A stretch of 64,000 bases of DNA, from assembly GCF_022024035.1 (NCBI RefSeq), contig NZ_CP091787.1, positions 1,116,001 to 1,180,000 on the forward strand. The letters are read 5' to 3'. Below are positions 25,048-33,656 of this stretch, piece by piece. The notes under the pieces are model-generated. The model did not search any database and was not told where the DNA came from. It was given only the letters and a program-made list of their open reading frames with translations. A program made the position numbers and the translations under genes. Source of the stretch: Prevotella sp. E13-17. Its GTDB lineage: Bacteria > Bacteroidota > Bacteroidia > Bacteroidales > Bacteroidaceae. The first letter of the stretch is position 1. Each line of letters begins with the position of its first letter.

Positions 25048-26274
25048 CTACCTTTTGCGTTTGGTCTTTTTCTTGGCTGCAGGCTTGGGCTGAACCTTCG
25101 CTTGGGGCAACTCACCGCTGGTTAGCAGTATGCACACACGGTCTTGGAAGTTGCGGCCAGTGACAGCGCGCATGATGCCCTGATTGATGATGGCGAAACA
25201 AAGGCGGTTGCCATTGGGGGCCGTGCAGTAGCCCGCAAGTGACGAGACCCCCGTGACAGTGCCCGTCTTTGCCATCACATTGCCCTCTGCAGGCGTCTCT
25301 TTCATGCGGCTCTTCAGTGTGCCGTCTATGCCGGCGATGGGCAGCGAGGGCAGCAGCTGGTCATACAGCGGCTTGTTGTTCCACACGTAGCGCAGCAACT
25401 TCACTTCAGCTTCAGCCGACAGATAGTTGTAGAGTGACAGGCCGCTGCCGTCTGCCAAACGGTAGTTGTCGGGGTTCAGCCCCGCTTTCTTCATCACCCT
25501 GCGCTGGCAGTCCTTGGCTTCATCGGCATTGGCAGGACGATTGCCGTCGGCCATTGCCAACTGGTAGAACATCGATTCTGCGTAGAGGTTGTCGCTGTCT
25601 TTCATCATTTTCTTCATCACGGCATTGATGGAATGTGTGCGTGTGCAGAAAGGAATGGCATCTTCGGGGCACGACCAGTGGCCCACACCCACGTTGACAA
25701 ACGCAACACCATCGTCGAGCAACGCCTCGACAAGGTGATCGGTGAATGCCTCGTAGCGTTCCACCAATAGTGGTGAGAGCGATGGGTTGTCGTCGTCCCA
25801 GCACCAGCCTTCGCCCCATTTTAGGTCGTCTTTGGCCGAGAGGTCGGCAAAGATGTTACCTTCGAAGGTGTCAACCCCCAGCTCTCTTAGGGCTTTGACG
25901 ACAGCCTCAATGTCTTCATCGCTGAACAGGGGGTCCATGCCTCCCACGCAGTAGATGTCACCTTTCAGTCTGTGGTCCTCAATCTTGCCTGTGTATAGAA
26001 AGCGCGTGGTGAACTGATAGTTGGTGCCCAACTGGTCGCAGGCCGCAATGGCCGTCAGCAGTTTCATGGTCGAGGCGGGGCGCATCAGCTGTCGTTCGTT
26101 GAAGTGGTAAAGCAAGGAGTCGGCCGTCAAGTCCCAAACCATCAGTCCCACCATCGATGTGTCAAACATCTTGTCCATGAGGAGCGTGTCCATCCGCTCC
26201 TTTGATAAAGAGACTGTCTGTGCCGACAGTAGTGCAGGCACAGACAGTAGGAGTGAAAATAGCAGCTTCTTCAT
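25048..26274 (-). CDS. dacB: D-alanyl-D-alanine carboxypeptidase/endopeptidase (PBP4 type)
   Basis: A 408-residue periplasmic class C penicillin-binding protein. After a signal peptide (MKKLLFSLLLSVPALLSAQ) come the three active-site motifs: SxxK in MRPASTMKLL (about residue 68), SxN in SDNLYAESMF, and KTG in MAKTGTVTGVSS. It removes terminal D-Ala and cuts cross-links in peptidoglycan. The C-terminus is a Lys-rich tail. It lies 9 bp after pepD on the same strand, so the two are likely co-transcribed. Confidence 0.93.
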   Translation of the reverse strand: MKKLLFSLLLSVPALLSAQTVSLSKERMDTLLMDKMFDTSMVGLMVWDLTADSLLYHFNERQLMRPASTMKLLTAIAACDQLGTNYQFTTRFLYTGKIEDHRLKGDIYCVGGMDPLFSDEDIEAVVKALRELGVDTFEGNIFADLSAKDDLKWGEGWCWDDDNPSLSPLLVERYEAFTDHLVEALLDDGVAFVNVGVGHWSCPEDAIPFCTRTHSINAVMKKMMKDSDNLYAESMFYQLAMADGNRPANADEAKDCQRRVMKKAGLNPDNYRLADGSGLSLYNYLSAEAEVKLLRYVWNNKPLYDQLLPSLPIAGIDGTLKSRMKETPAEGNVMAKTGTVTGVSSLAGYCTAPNGNRLCFAIINQGIMRAVTGRNFQDRVCILLTSGELPQAKVQPKPAAKKKTKRKR

Positions 26275-26283
26275 TGGTGCAAT

Positions 26284-27744
26284 TTATTTCTCGGGTACGT
26301 CCTCAAGGGTTTTCTTCAGGAGTTTCCAGAATGGTTCAACGGTCTCAATCAGCGCACGCTCGGTTGTGGTGTGAGGCGACTTCATCGTGGGGCCAAGGCT
26401 GACAACATCCAGCCAGGGGTACTTGCCCAGGATGACAGAGCACTCAAGGCCGGCGTGGTCAACCTGAATGATGCCGTCGGCACCAAACAATTCCTTGTAT
26501 TCCTTCAGCAACAGGTGCAGAATCTCTGAATCGGGGTTGGGGTCCCAGCCTCCGTAAGAGCCGGCAGTCTCGACCTTCATGCCTGCCATCGAGAAACAGC
26601 TCTCCAGTGTCTTCACCACATAGTCTTTCATATCCTCTCGACTGCTGCGTGCCAGAATCTTGATGTCGGCATGCCCGCCACCGATGTTGATGATAGCCAG
26701 GTTGCTCGATGTCTCCACCACGTTGGGGTAGGCGGGGATAAAACGAATCACACCGTCATGACAAGCATAGATGGCATCGATGAGATTGTCTTGTATTTCA
26801 ACGGGAATCTCGGTCTTTGGTGTCTCAACCTCTTCTACCAGCACCTCGATACCCTGTGGTTCGATGAGCTTAAACTCGTCATTGAAGGTCTCTTTCCAGT
26901 CGTTAGCCAGGTCTTTAATGGCTTCAAGGTTCTCTTTTGGCAGTGTGAGGATGGTCTCAGCCTTGAATGGAATGGCATTGCGCATGTTGCCACCCTGCCA
27001 GCAAGCCAGACGTGCATCCAACGCTTCGACAGCCTCGCGCACCATCTGCACCATCAGTTTGTTGGCATTGCCCCTGCCTTCGTGAATCTCCAGGCCAGAG
27101 TGTCCGCCGCGCAGGTTCTTCACCGTCAGGCGTACGGCGGCATCCTCAGGGTCGGTCTCCACCTCTTTATAGTCGAGGGTGGCAGTAATGTCAATACCGC
27201 CAGCCGATCCAATCACGAACTTACCCCAGTGCTCAGAGTCGAGGTTCAGCAGGATGTCGCCCTGTAATTCGCCCTCGGGCAGGTCGTTAGCGCCATACAT
27301 GCCCGTCTCTTCGTCGGCAGTCACCAGGGCGTCGATAGGACCATGTTTCAGGGTCTTGTCTTCCATAATGGCCATGATGGCAGCCACGCCAAGACCATTG
27401 TCGGCACCCAGTGTGGTGCCTTTTGCCTTCACCCATTCACCGTCAATCCAGGGCTGGATGGGGTCGGTCTCGAAGTTGTGGGTAGATTCGGGCGTCTTCT
27501 GTGGCACCATGTCCATGTGGGCCTGCAGGATGATGCCTTTCTTCTTCTCGTAACCAGCTGTGGCAGGCTTGCGGAAAACAATGTTTCCGGCGGGATCCTT
27601 GAAGGTTTCCACACCGGCCTGTTTTCCGAAGTCAAGCAAGAACTGCTGGATTTTTTCCAGGTGTCCGCTTGGACGTGGTACTTGTGTGAGTGCATAGAAG
27701 TTCTTCCAGATGCACGTGGGATTCAGGTTCTGAATTTCATTCAT
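26284..27744 (-). CDS. pepD: Aminoacyl-histidine dipeptidase (M20/PepD)
   Basis: A 486-residue M20-family zinc dipeptidase. Metal-ligand motifs are visible: LQAHMDMVPQ, the bridging Asp in GTTLGADNGLGVAAIMAIM, catalytic Glu-Glu in TADEETGMYGAND, and later LDSEHWGK. A dimerisation insert lies in the middle (GGHSGLEIHEGRGNANKL). It hydrolyses Xaa-His and other dipeptides in the cytoplasm. It is first of a two-gene unit with dacB. Its upstream flank holds one arm of the heptamer inverted repeats. Confidence 0.94.
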   Translation of the reverse strand: MNEIQNLNPTCIWKNFYALTQVPRPSGHLEKIQQFLLDFGKQAGVETFKDPAGNIVFRKPATAGYEKKKGIILQAHMDMVPQKTPESTHNFETDPIQPWIDGEWVKAKGTTLGADNGLGVAAIMAIMEDKTLKHGPIDALVTADEETGMYGANDLPEGELQGDILLNLDSEHWGKFVIGSAGGIDITATLDYKEVETDPEDAAVRLTVKNLRGGHSGLEIHEGRGNANKLMVQMVREAVEALDARLACWQGGNMRNAIPFKAETILTLPKENLEAIKDLANDWKETFNDEFKLIEPQGIEVLVEEVETPKTEIPVEIQDNLIDAIYACHDGVIRFIPAYPNVVETSSNLAIINIGGGHADIKILARSSREDMKDYVVKTLESCFSMAGMKVETAGSYGGWDPNPDSEILHLLLKEYKELFGADGIIQVDHAGLECSVILGKYPWLDVVSLGPTMKSPHTTTERALIETVEPFWKLLKKTLEDVPEK

Positions 27745-27763
27745 AGTGTTTTGATTTTTTATT

Positions 27764-27798
27764 CGAGGTGCGAGGTACGAGGTGCGAGGTACGAGAAT
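27764..27798 (+). repeat. Heptamer repeat (CGAGGTR)4, left arm
   Basis: CGAGGTG and CGAGGTA alternate twice, then CGAGAATA. It is inverted relative to 28243-28280, and together they bracket the four-helix-bundle gene. Confidence 0.9.
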
Positions 27799-27818
27799 AC
27801 CTTTTCCCGTTGTAACTC

Positions 27819-28214
27819 TTACTCTTGGTTATTAATGTTGTCTTGTACTTTTAATTTCTCTGTTAGCGATTTCTTTAATCCCCAGATTGTCATTGATACT
27901 CTTGATGCAAGTGTGTCAATCTTGTTAAAATCTGAATCGGATATATAATTATTATCGTGTGCTATCTCCATTTGACAGACTAATTCAGTGAGGGATCCGT
28001 AGGCAATGTCCAAGAAATGTATTCTCTCTCTTATTGCAAAACGTCCAAGTCCTTCTGCTATGTTTGAAGGAATAGAAATGGCAGCTCTTCTTATTTGATC
28101 GCAAAGGGCATATCTTTCGTATTCTGGAAACTGAAATAATAAACTATATGTTAGTTTGGTTAGTTCCTTGGCCAGTTTGTATGCATCGACATTGCGATAA
28201 TAAAAATCATTCAT
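27819..28214 (-). CDS. Four-helix-bundle protein (S23/IVR family)
   Basis: A 131-residue all-helical protein with the family pattern: FYYRNVDAYKLAKELTKLTY, then DQIRRAAISIPSNIAEGLGR, FLDIAYGSLTELVCQMEIA and a C-terminal LKKSLTEKLK. The family was first seen in 23S rRNA intervening sequences and is related in fold to Avd of diversity-generating retroelements, but no reverse transcriptase is nearby. It is flanked on both sides by inverted CGAGGTR heptamer repeats, and codon use looks more AT-rich than in pepD. Molecular function is unknown. Confidence 0.9.
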   Translation of the reverse strand: MNDFYYRNVDAYKLAKELTKLTYSLLFQFPEYERYALCDQIRRAAISIPSNIAEGLGRFAIRERIHFLDIAYGSLTELVCQMEIAHDNNYISDSDFNKIDTLASRVSMTIWGLKKSLTEKLKVQDNINNQE

Positions 28215-28241
28215 ATTACGCTTAAATCATTGTAAGTAAAA

Positions 28242-29276
28242 CTATTCTCGTACCTCGTACCTCGCACCTCGTACCTCGTCCCTTTCTAGAGACCCATTCC
28301 CGTTTCTCGATACAAACGAGAGTCTAATTGAAGCCCATATGCCAAGAAGGACAACGAGTAGGGTCTGGACGGTGTGCACAATCAGTACAAAGTAGAGGGC
28401 TTGTTCGTCGGATACACCATAGAGAATCAGCATGGTCTTTACGGCAAAGTGCCAAGGACCAGCTCCGTTGGGCGTAGGTACGATGACGGCAAAGTTGCCC
28501 ACCACGAAACATACCAGTGCACAACCGATGCCTAATGCTTTGGTGAAGTCGAAACAAAAGAATGTCAGGTAAAAATGCAAGAAGTACATCACCCAGATGC
28601 CGACGGAGAAGAACAAATACAAAGGAAGGTTCTTGATGTCCTTGAGCGATAACACACCTTCCCAGATGCCATGCAGTGTCATTCTCACCTTATTATATAT
28701 AGAGAGGCGACGCAGCAGCAGATGTAGCAACAGCAATACGGCAATGCCGCAGATAGCCGTCACCAGCCATCCTGTTAGCGAGAAACTGGTCAGTATGTGA
28801 TCAAACGACGTGCCCGTCTTCTTGAAGAACGTGCCAAAGACGCTCATCTCGAAAAGCAGAATCAGTCCTGAATAAAGCATCACCAGCAGCGTGTCGATGG
28901 CACGTTCGGTGACCACCGTGCCCAGCGCTTTTGCAAACGAGACACCCTCCCAGCGTTTCAGCAATCCACAGCGTGTGAACTCGCCAATACGTGGAATCAG
29001 CAACGACACGGCATAGCTGATAAAGACAGAGTTGACGACAACCGACTTTCTCGTTTTCTCGCCCATGGGCTCCAGTGTTTGTCGCCAGCGCCAACCGCGA
29101 AAAGCCTGTGCCAATATGCCAAAAGGAAAGGAAAGCAGCATCCAGGTCCAGTTCATTTCGTAGAGCACCACTTGCTTAATGCCTTGAAAATCAAAGCCGC
29201 GGTACATCCAATATAAAATGGTACCACCCAACAGGAGTGGCAATATGATTTTTGCGATGGCTTGAACGTACTTCAT
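28242..29276 (-). CDS. Lysylphosphatidylglycerol synthase TM-region / flippase-like membrane protein
   Basis: A 344-residue polytopic membrane protein of the YbhN/AglD-type family (flippase-like domain). About eight hydrophobic segments are evident, with family positions LSFPFGILAQAFRGWRW, LIPRIGEFTRCGLLKRWEGV and FVVGNFAVIVPTPNGAGPWH. Members move or modify lipids, but the substrate here is not evident. The last residues (RDEVRGARYEVRE) are encoded by the heptamer repeat arm, suggesting the natural C-terminus was replaced or extended by the repeat. A -7 element lies 9 nt before the ATG, giving almost no leader. Confidence 0.86.
   Translation of the reverse strand: MKYVQAIAKIILPLLLGGTILYWMYRGFDFQGIKQVVLYEMNWTWMLLSFPFGILAQAFRGWRWRQTLEPMGEKTRKSVVVNSVFISYAVSLLIPRIGEFTRCGLLKRWEGVSFAKALGTVVTERAIDTLLVMLYSGLILLFEMSVFGTFFKKTGTSFDHILTSFSLTGWLVTAICGIAVLLLLHLLLRRLSIYNKVRMTLHGIWEGVLSLKDIKNLPLYLFFSVGIWVMYFLHFYLTFFCFDFTKALGIGCALVCFVVGNFAVIVPTPNGAGPWHFAVKTMLILYGVSDEQALYFVLIVHTVQTLLVVLLGIWASIRLSFVSRNGNGSLERDEVRGARYEVRE
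28243..28280 (-). repeat. Heptamer repeat, right arm
   Basis: On the minus strand this reads as CGAGGTA/CGAGGTG units followed by CGAGAATA, the inverted counterpart of 27764-27798. It overlaps the 3' end of the flippase-like gene. Confidence 0.9.
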
Positions 29277-29287
29277 AGATTTCGCAA

Positions 29288-29463
29288 AGTTACGAATAAA
29301 TGAGCGAAATGCAAAAAGAAAAGCACTTTTTCTTTTTCATTTCCGAATGCCAGTAACTTCGAGATTTCCTCTCAGAGTTACGAATAAATGAGCGAAATGC
29401 AAAAAGAAAAGCACTTTTTCTTTTTCATTTCCGAATGTCAGTAACTTCGAGATTTCTTCTCTC
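29288..29463. repeat. Two tandem 88-bp copies of an AT-rich palindromic segment
   Basis: 29288-29375 and 29376-29463 match almost perfectly (two differences seen). Each contains an inverted pair AAAAAGAAAAG / CTTTTTCTTTTT. The pair fills most of the 267-bp space between the divergent flippase-like gene and rsmA. Confidence 0.9.
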
Positions 29464-29529
29464 ATCCTTTCTTATAAGACAAGAGGCACTTTTTATTTGT
29501 TTTCATTTTGTATTTCTCCGACTTATTCG

Positions 29530-29539
29530 TAACTTTGCA
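29530..29539 (+). promoter_or_regulatory. -7 promoter element for rsmA
   Basis: TAACTTTGCA ends 4 nt before ATG 29544, so the message would be leaderless or nearly so. It also argues against the upstream in-frame start at 29508. Confidence 0.7.
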
Positions 29540-29543
29540 CCCA

Positions 29544-30341
29544 ATGAAGCAAGTAAGGCCCAAAAAGAATCTTGGTCAGCACTTCCTGACTGACCTCTCG
29601 ATAGCTAAGCGCATTGCCGACACGGTAGATGCTTGTCCAAATATTCCTGTTCTGGAGGTCGGTCCGGGTATGGGTGTCATGACGCAATATCTGGTAGAGA
29701 AACCACGGCCTTTCAAGGTGGTAGAAATAGACCGCGAATCGGTGGAATACCTGAACGAGCACTTCCCCAAACTGCGTGAGAATATCCTTGGTGAGGACTT
29801 TCTGCGTATGGACTTGCAAGAGGTGTTTGGCGGATGCCAGTTTGTGCTGACGGGAAATTATCCCTACGATATCTCATCGCAGATTTTTTTTAAGATGATA
29901 GATAATCGCGATCTCATACCGTGTTGCACCGGTATGATACAACGAGAGGTGGCATTGCGAATTGCTTCAGAGCCTGGCAACAAGCAATATGGCATTCTGT
30001 CTGTGCTGATTCAGGCTTGGTATGATGTGGAGTATCTCTTCACAGTAGAGCCCGGCGTGTTCAATCCGCCTCCTAAAGTGCAGAGCGCAGTCATCCGAAT
30101 GACACGTAATAAGGTGCAACAGCTGGGGTGCGATGAGAACTTGTTTAAGCGTGTGGTGAAGACATCGTTCAATCAGCGGCGCAAGATGCTACGCGTTTCT
30201 CTGAAGCAGATGTTGACGGACATGTCTATGATCAACGCGTCTCAGTTTGCAACACTACGCCCAGAGCAGTTGACCATTTCACAATTTGTGGAACTGACGA
30301 ATTTGGTGGAAAAGGTGTTGTGTGCGAACACAAATGCTTGA
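29544..30341 (+). CDS. rsmA: 16S rRNA dimethyladenosine transferase
   Basis: A 265-residue KsgA/RsmA methylating the two adjacent adenosines in helix 45 of 16S rRNA. The N-terminus VRPKKNLGQHFL is diagnostic. SAM-binding motif I is VLEVGPGMGVMT, the catalytic motif is LTGNYPYDISS (NLPY-like with Tyr-Pro-Tyr), and NPPPKVQSAVIR and TSFNQRRKMLR follow. The start is set by the promoter position and by the family N-terminus. Confidence 0.96.
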   Translation: MKQVRPKKNLGQHFLTDLSIAKRIADTVDACPNIPVLEVGPGMGVMTQYLVEKPRPFKVVEIDRESVEYLNEHFPKLRENILGEDFLRMDLQEVFGGCQFVLTGNYPYDISSQIFFKMIDNRDLIPCCTGMIQREVALRIASEPGNKQYGILSVLIQAWYDVEYLFTVEPGVFNPPPKVQSAVIRMTRNKVQQLGCDENLFKRVVKTSFNQRRKMLRVSLKQMLTDMSMINASQFATLRPEQLTISQFVELTNLVEKVLCANTNA

Positions 30342-30412
30342 TTTGTGTCAATAAGAAGCCCTTTTTTTCATTTTCTCGCATTATTTTTGATACATCATAT
30401 TGAAATAATGCC

Positions 30413-30422
30413 TACCTTTGCA
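30413..30422 (+). promoter_or_regulatory. -7 promoter element of the candidate ncRNA
   Basis: TACCTTTGCA directly ahead of an ATG-free transcribed-looking stretch that ends in a strong terminator. Confidence 0.65.
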
Positions 30423-30424
30423 TC

Positions 30425-30709
30425 GTCAAAAGAAAACAAAGAGATCTTCAATAAGGTAATTAGTTAAGGTAAAAAAAGATTGATCAGGGGCCTTGTGAAA
30501 GGCGTAGAGAAAGCAAAGAAAAAGATATTTCAGTAGTTTAGTTTGATTAAGGTTAGTAAATAGATTGTTAGTAAGGTTTTCAAGAAGGTATTAGTAAAAG
30601 GTAAACAGAAAGGTTGTTAGAAAGGGTAACAAGTTAGAAAAGGTTTTTAGTTATTAATATCTGTGAAGTGCAGCCTCAGGGTAGTGACCCGAAGGCTGCA
30701 CTTCTCTTT
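30425..30709 (+). ncRNA. Candidate intergenic non-coding RNA with AAGGT repeats
   Basis: About 285 nt between a consensus promoter and a strong terminator. From 30425 to the terminator there is no ATG on this strand and stops occur in all frames, so it is very unlikely to be coding. The body is purine-rich with AAGGT-type words repeated about nine times (AAGGTAA, AAGGTTA, AAGGTTT, AAGGTAT and others). It could be an abundant housekeeping RNA or a protein-binding RNA. I cannot assign it to a known family. Confidence 0.55.
30665..30709. terminator. Intrinsic terminator of the candidate ncRNA
   Basis: GAAGTGCAGCCT pairs with AGGCTGCACTTC, an inner GGG/CCC extends the stem, and TCTTTT follows. 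It also serves the convergent MATE gene. Confidence 0.9.
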
Positions 30710-30718
30710 TATGAATGA

Positions 30719-32089
30719 TTAGTGAGTCAGCTTCTTGGTGTTCCATTTTCCGTATCGCATGCGTGCCAGGAAGATGCTACCGCGGAAGGTCAGTTCGATG
30801 GCCATGGCAGTCCAGAACCCGCGTAAGCCATAGTCGCGTGCCAGCCACCATGCCAATGTCAGGCGTACACCCCACATGGAACAGAGACTCATGATGGCTG
30901 GTTTCAAGGTGTCGCCAGCACCAATAAACACACCATTACATACGATAGATGCTGCAAACATGGGTTCTGCCCAAGCTTCGATGCGCAGTGCGCGTGTTCC
31001 TTCGCTGATGATTTCCTCAACAGGAGAGAGAATGCCCATCAGTTCGGGAGAGAAGATCCACATCATGACACCCATCATGGTCATCACCCCGATGCCCAGC
31101 ATGACAGACAAATTGGCAAATGAGCGGGTCAGCATGCGCTGTCCGGCACCGATGCCTTGTCCCACGAGTGTGGTGGCGGCCTCGGCAATGCCGTAGCCAG
31201 GCATGTAGCAAAGGCTCTCTACGGTGATGGCAAGTGAGTTGGCGGCAATTGCAATGGTGCCTAATGGTGCCACGATGATGGTGCTCACAATCTGTGCGCC
31301 ACCCATCAATAGGTGCTGTAGTCCCATGGGGGCACCTATCTTAAAGGCAGTCCTGATGGTGTCGCTGCTGGGCTTGAATGTGCCAGGGTGGCCTTTCAGA
31401 CGAAGCAAGTCGCTGCGCACCAACAGGAAGTAGAGCATGAGGATGGCTGTTATCAGCATTGCCATTCCCGTGCCCAGTGCCGCACCCATGACGCCCAGTT
31501 GCAGTATATATATAAATAGGTAGTTGAACACCACGTCCATCACACACATGCTGATGTTCAGTATCGAAGGAACCTTCATGTTGCCTGAGCATTTCAGCAT
31601 AGAACCGGCCAAGCCTTCCATTTGAAAGAAAATGCCAAACACGCCAATCAGCATGAAGTACATGGAGGCATCGTGTGCTATCTCCTCGCTGCCACCCAAC
31701 CAGTAGGGAAGGTAGCTGTGAATAGCAATGCATACTAAAGAAAGAAATACACTCCATGAGAAAGCGCATACCAGCGATTGACGCAGCACCCGGCGGGCAT
31801 TCTCGAAGTCGTTGGCACCAATAAAGTGGGCCACCTGAACAGAGAATCCCATTGATACTGCCGACGAAATGCCACCCAACAGCCATGTGGAGGTTTCTAC
31901 CAGACCGATGGCTGCTGTGGCACGTGCACCGAGATGGCCTACCATGGCAGCGTCGATGATGAACATGACGGTGGCAGAGATTTGTGCCAGAATAGAAGGA
32001 ATAGACAACTGCACAATGAGTTGCAGCTTCTCTTGTTGCGTCATGGTGCGTCCTTCGCGAATATAAGCTAAAAGGTCTTTGCTTTTCAA
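30719..32089 (-). CDS. MATE-family efflux transporter
   Basis: A 456-residue, 12-segment inner-membrane antiporter. MATE features are visible: LSIPSILAQISATVMFIIDA and AMVGHLGARATAAIGL in the first bundle and an equivalent second half beginning KIGAPMGLQHLLMGGAQIV. Members export drugs or metabolites using Na+ or H+ gradients; the substrate is not readable. It lies 20 bp downstream of rmuC on the same strand. Confidence 0.93.
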   Translation of the reverse strand: MKSKDLLAYIREGRTMTQQEKLQLIVQLSIPSILAQISATVMFIIDAAMVGHLGARATAAIGLVETSTWLLGGISSAVSMGFSVQVAHFIGANDFENARRVLRQSLVCAFSWSVFLSLVCIAIHSYLPYWLGGSEEIAHDASMYFMLIGVFGIFFQMEGLAGSMLKCSGNMKVPSILNISMCVMDVVFNYLFIYILQLGVMGAALGTGMAMLITAILMLYFLLVRSDLLRLKGHPGTFKPSSDTIRTAFKIGAPMGLQHLLMGGAQIVSTIIVAPLGTIAIAANSLAITVESLCYMPGYGIAEAATTLVGQGIGAGQRMLTRSFANLSVMLGIGVMTMMGVMMWIFSPELMGILSPVEEIISEGTRALRIEAWAEPMFAASIVCNGVFIGAGDTLKPAIMSLCSMWGVRLTLAWWLARDYGLRGFWTAMAIELTFRGSIFLARMRYGKWNTKKLTH

Positions 32090-32109
32090 AATCGTTCTCC
32101 TTTTTTAGT

Positions 32110-33516
32110 TTATTCGTTGCTATCGATAAATAGTGAGTCGTCCATTTCTGTCAGAGACTTTTTCTTTTTGTTTTCCATAGCTCCCGCCTTCAGCAGGTTT
32201 CTGGCTGCAGTAATGATGCTGGGGCCACTGTCGGCAGTGGTAATCTTTAGCTTGTTCATCTTCTTAATGGTGTCGTTCATACTCGACTCCACATCCATGA
32301 AGCGTATGCCAAAGTCCTGTACGCGGTCTATCACCGTGTTGGCAGCATCCATCATGGTCTGCTGATTCTTGAGTTGGCGCACTTGTGTCCACATCATCTC
32401 CAGCACACGCAGGTTCATATACATGGTTTGGGGTCCCAGTATCATGACGCCCTGGTCGTAGGCCTCGCGCCATAAGGTGGCATCATTCAGCAATGCCAGG
32501 TTCAGCGCTCCTTCTATTGGCACATACATGATGGCGAAATTCAAACGGTTGTAGCCGCTGGGCAGATATTTGGTGTATTCCTTCTTAGCCAGTCGTTTCA
32601 CCTGTGCCCTTACACTTTCAATGTGAGCCTTGAGGTATTGACTCTTTTCTGGTGAGTCGTCATCGGCATTCATGTAGCGTTCGTAGTCGGTGAGTGACAT
32701 CTTTGAGTCAACCACCACATGACGGTTGTTGGGGAAGTGCAGAATGAAATCGGGAATCAATCCGCGTCCATCTTCACCCTTCGCGCTGCGTCCGTCCTTG
32801 TCTTTCAGCGTCTCTTGTGTGTCGAACTGTTCGCCCTCTTTTAGTTCTAAGTCTTCCAGCAGTTGTTTTAGCTTCAGCTCGCCAAAATTGCCCTGCACTT
32901 TCACCTCTCCAGTCAAGGCGCGTGTCAGTCGGTCGGCCGTCTCGCCGATGGCCATACTCTTCTGGAGGTTTATCTTGATACTTTCGTCCAATCGGGTCAG
33001 AGCTTCAGCTTGTTGCTCCTTGCTGCGGTTCAAAGCCTCTTGCATATCCTTCAGACTTTTCTGCAGAGGGTCGATAATCTTCGATACCTGTTCTTGGTTC
33101 TGTACCCCCAACTCTTCCTGTCTGGATTTGAGAACACGCTCAGAGGTGGTCTGCATCTGTTCCTTAATCAGGTCCAATTGCGTCTTCACCTGTTCCTCGT
33201 TCATCTGCTTCAGGGTGGCAATCTGTTGCTCGAAGGCTTCCTGTTGTCTTTTCAGGTTCTTCTCATGTTCCTCCTTCAGCGCCCCGATGGCTTTCTCATG
33301 CTCCATTTTCAGAGCACTCGTAGCTTTCTCTTGTTCTGTTTTCTGTGACTCAAGGAGGCGCGTTGCGTTCTCGGCATTAGTCTTCTGCACATCACGTTCT
33401 GCTGTTAGAGTAGTAATGGTGTGCAGATAAGCCTCTTTGCCGCGATTACCTATGATGTATCCAGCAATGCCCATCAGTCCGCAAAGCACCAGTGCTACGA
33501 TTATGTATATCTCCAT
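32110..33516 (-). CDS. rmuC: DNA recombination protein RmuC
   Basis: A 468-residue protein with an N-terminal transmembrane helix (IYIIVALVLCGLMGIAGYII), a long coiled coil of Glu/Lys-rich heptads (about residues 30-180), and a C-terminal RmuC nuclease-like domain (VQGNFGELKLKQLLEDLELK, RGLIPDFILHFPNNRHVVVD, SKMSLTDYERYM, FAIMYVPIEGALNLAL). RmuC limits inversions at short inverted repeats in E. coli. It is promoted from 33549-33558 and upstream of the MATE gene. Confidence 0.94.
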   Translation of the reverse strand: MEIYIIVALVLCGLMGIAGYIIGNRGKEAYLHTITTLTAERDVQKTNAENATRLLESQKTEQEKATSALKMEHEKAIGALKEEHEKNLKRQQEAFEQQIATLKQMNEEQVKTQLDLIKEQMQTTSERVLKSRQEELGVQNQEQVSKIIDPLQKSLKDMQEALNRSKEQQAEALTRLDESIKINLQKSMAIGETADRLTRALTGEVKVQGNFGELKLKQLLEDLELKEGEQFDTQETLKDKDGRSAKGEDGRGLIPDFILHFPNNRHVVVDSKMSLTDYERYMNADDDSPEKSQYLKAHIESVRAQVKRLAKKEYTKYLPSGYNRLNFAIMYVPIEGALNLALLNDATLWREAYDQGVMILGPQTMYMNLRVLEMMWTQVRQLKNQQTMMDAANTVIDRVQDFGIRFMDVESSMNDTIKKMNKLKITTADSGPSIITAARNLLKAGAMENKKKKSLTEMDDSLFIDSNE

Positions 33517-33548
33517 ATGATTAATCCCTTATTGCTTTTATTACATGG

Positions 33549-33558
33549 TGCAAAGTTA
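33549..33558 (-). promoter_or_regulatory. -7 promoter element for rmuC-MATE
   Basis: TAACTTTGCA on the minus strand, about 32 nt before the rmuC ATG. Confidence 0.65.
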
Positions 33559-33612
33559 CGAATAATATTCAAATTATCACTAACTATTTTTGCTTTTTCG
33601 ATTTCTTAATAT

Positions 33613-33622
33613 TACCTTTGCA
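33613..33622 (+). promoter_or_regulatory. -7 promoter element for the GH115 gene
   Basis: TACCTTTGCA. The TTG within it begins the longest open frame, which shows that frame start is not the translation start. Confidence 0.7.
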
Positions 33623-33656
33623 GGCTGAAAACCAAACTAAAAGTATTAAAGTATTA

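Noticed and set aside
27819..28214. Avd component of a diversity-generating retroelement
   Set aside because: The fold family is related, but there is no reverse transcriptase and no template/variable repeat pair in the window.
33618..33656. Longer N-terminus of the GH115 protein starting at TTG
   Set aside because: That TTG lies within the TACCTTTGCA promoter element, so it cannot be in the mRNA. GTG 33657 starts a proper signal peptide.
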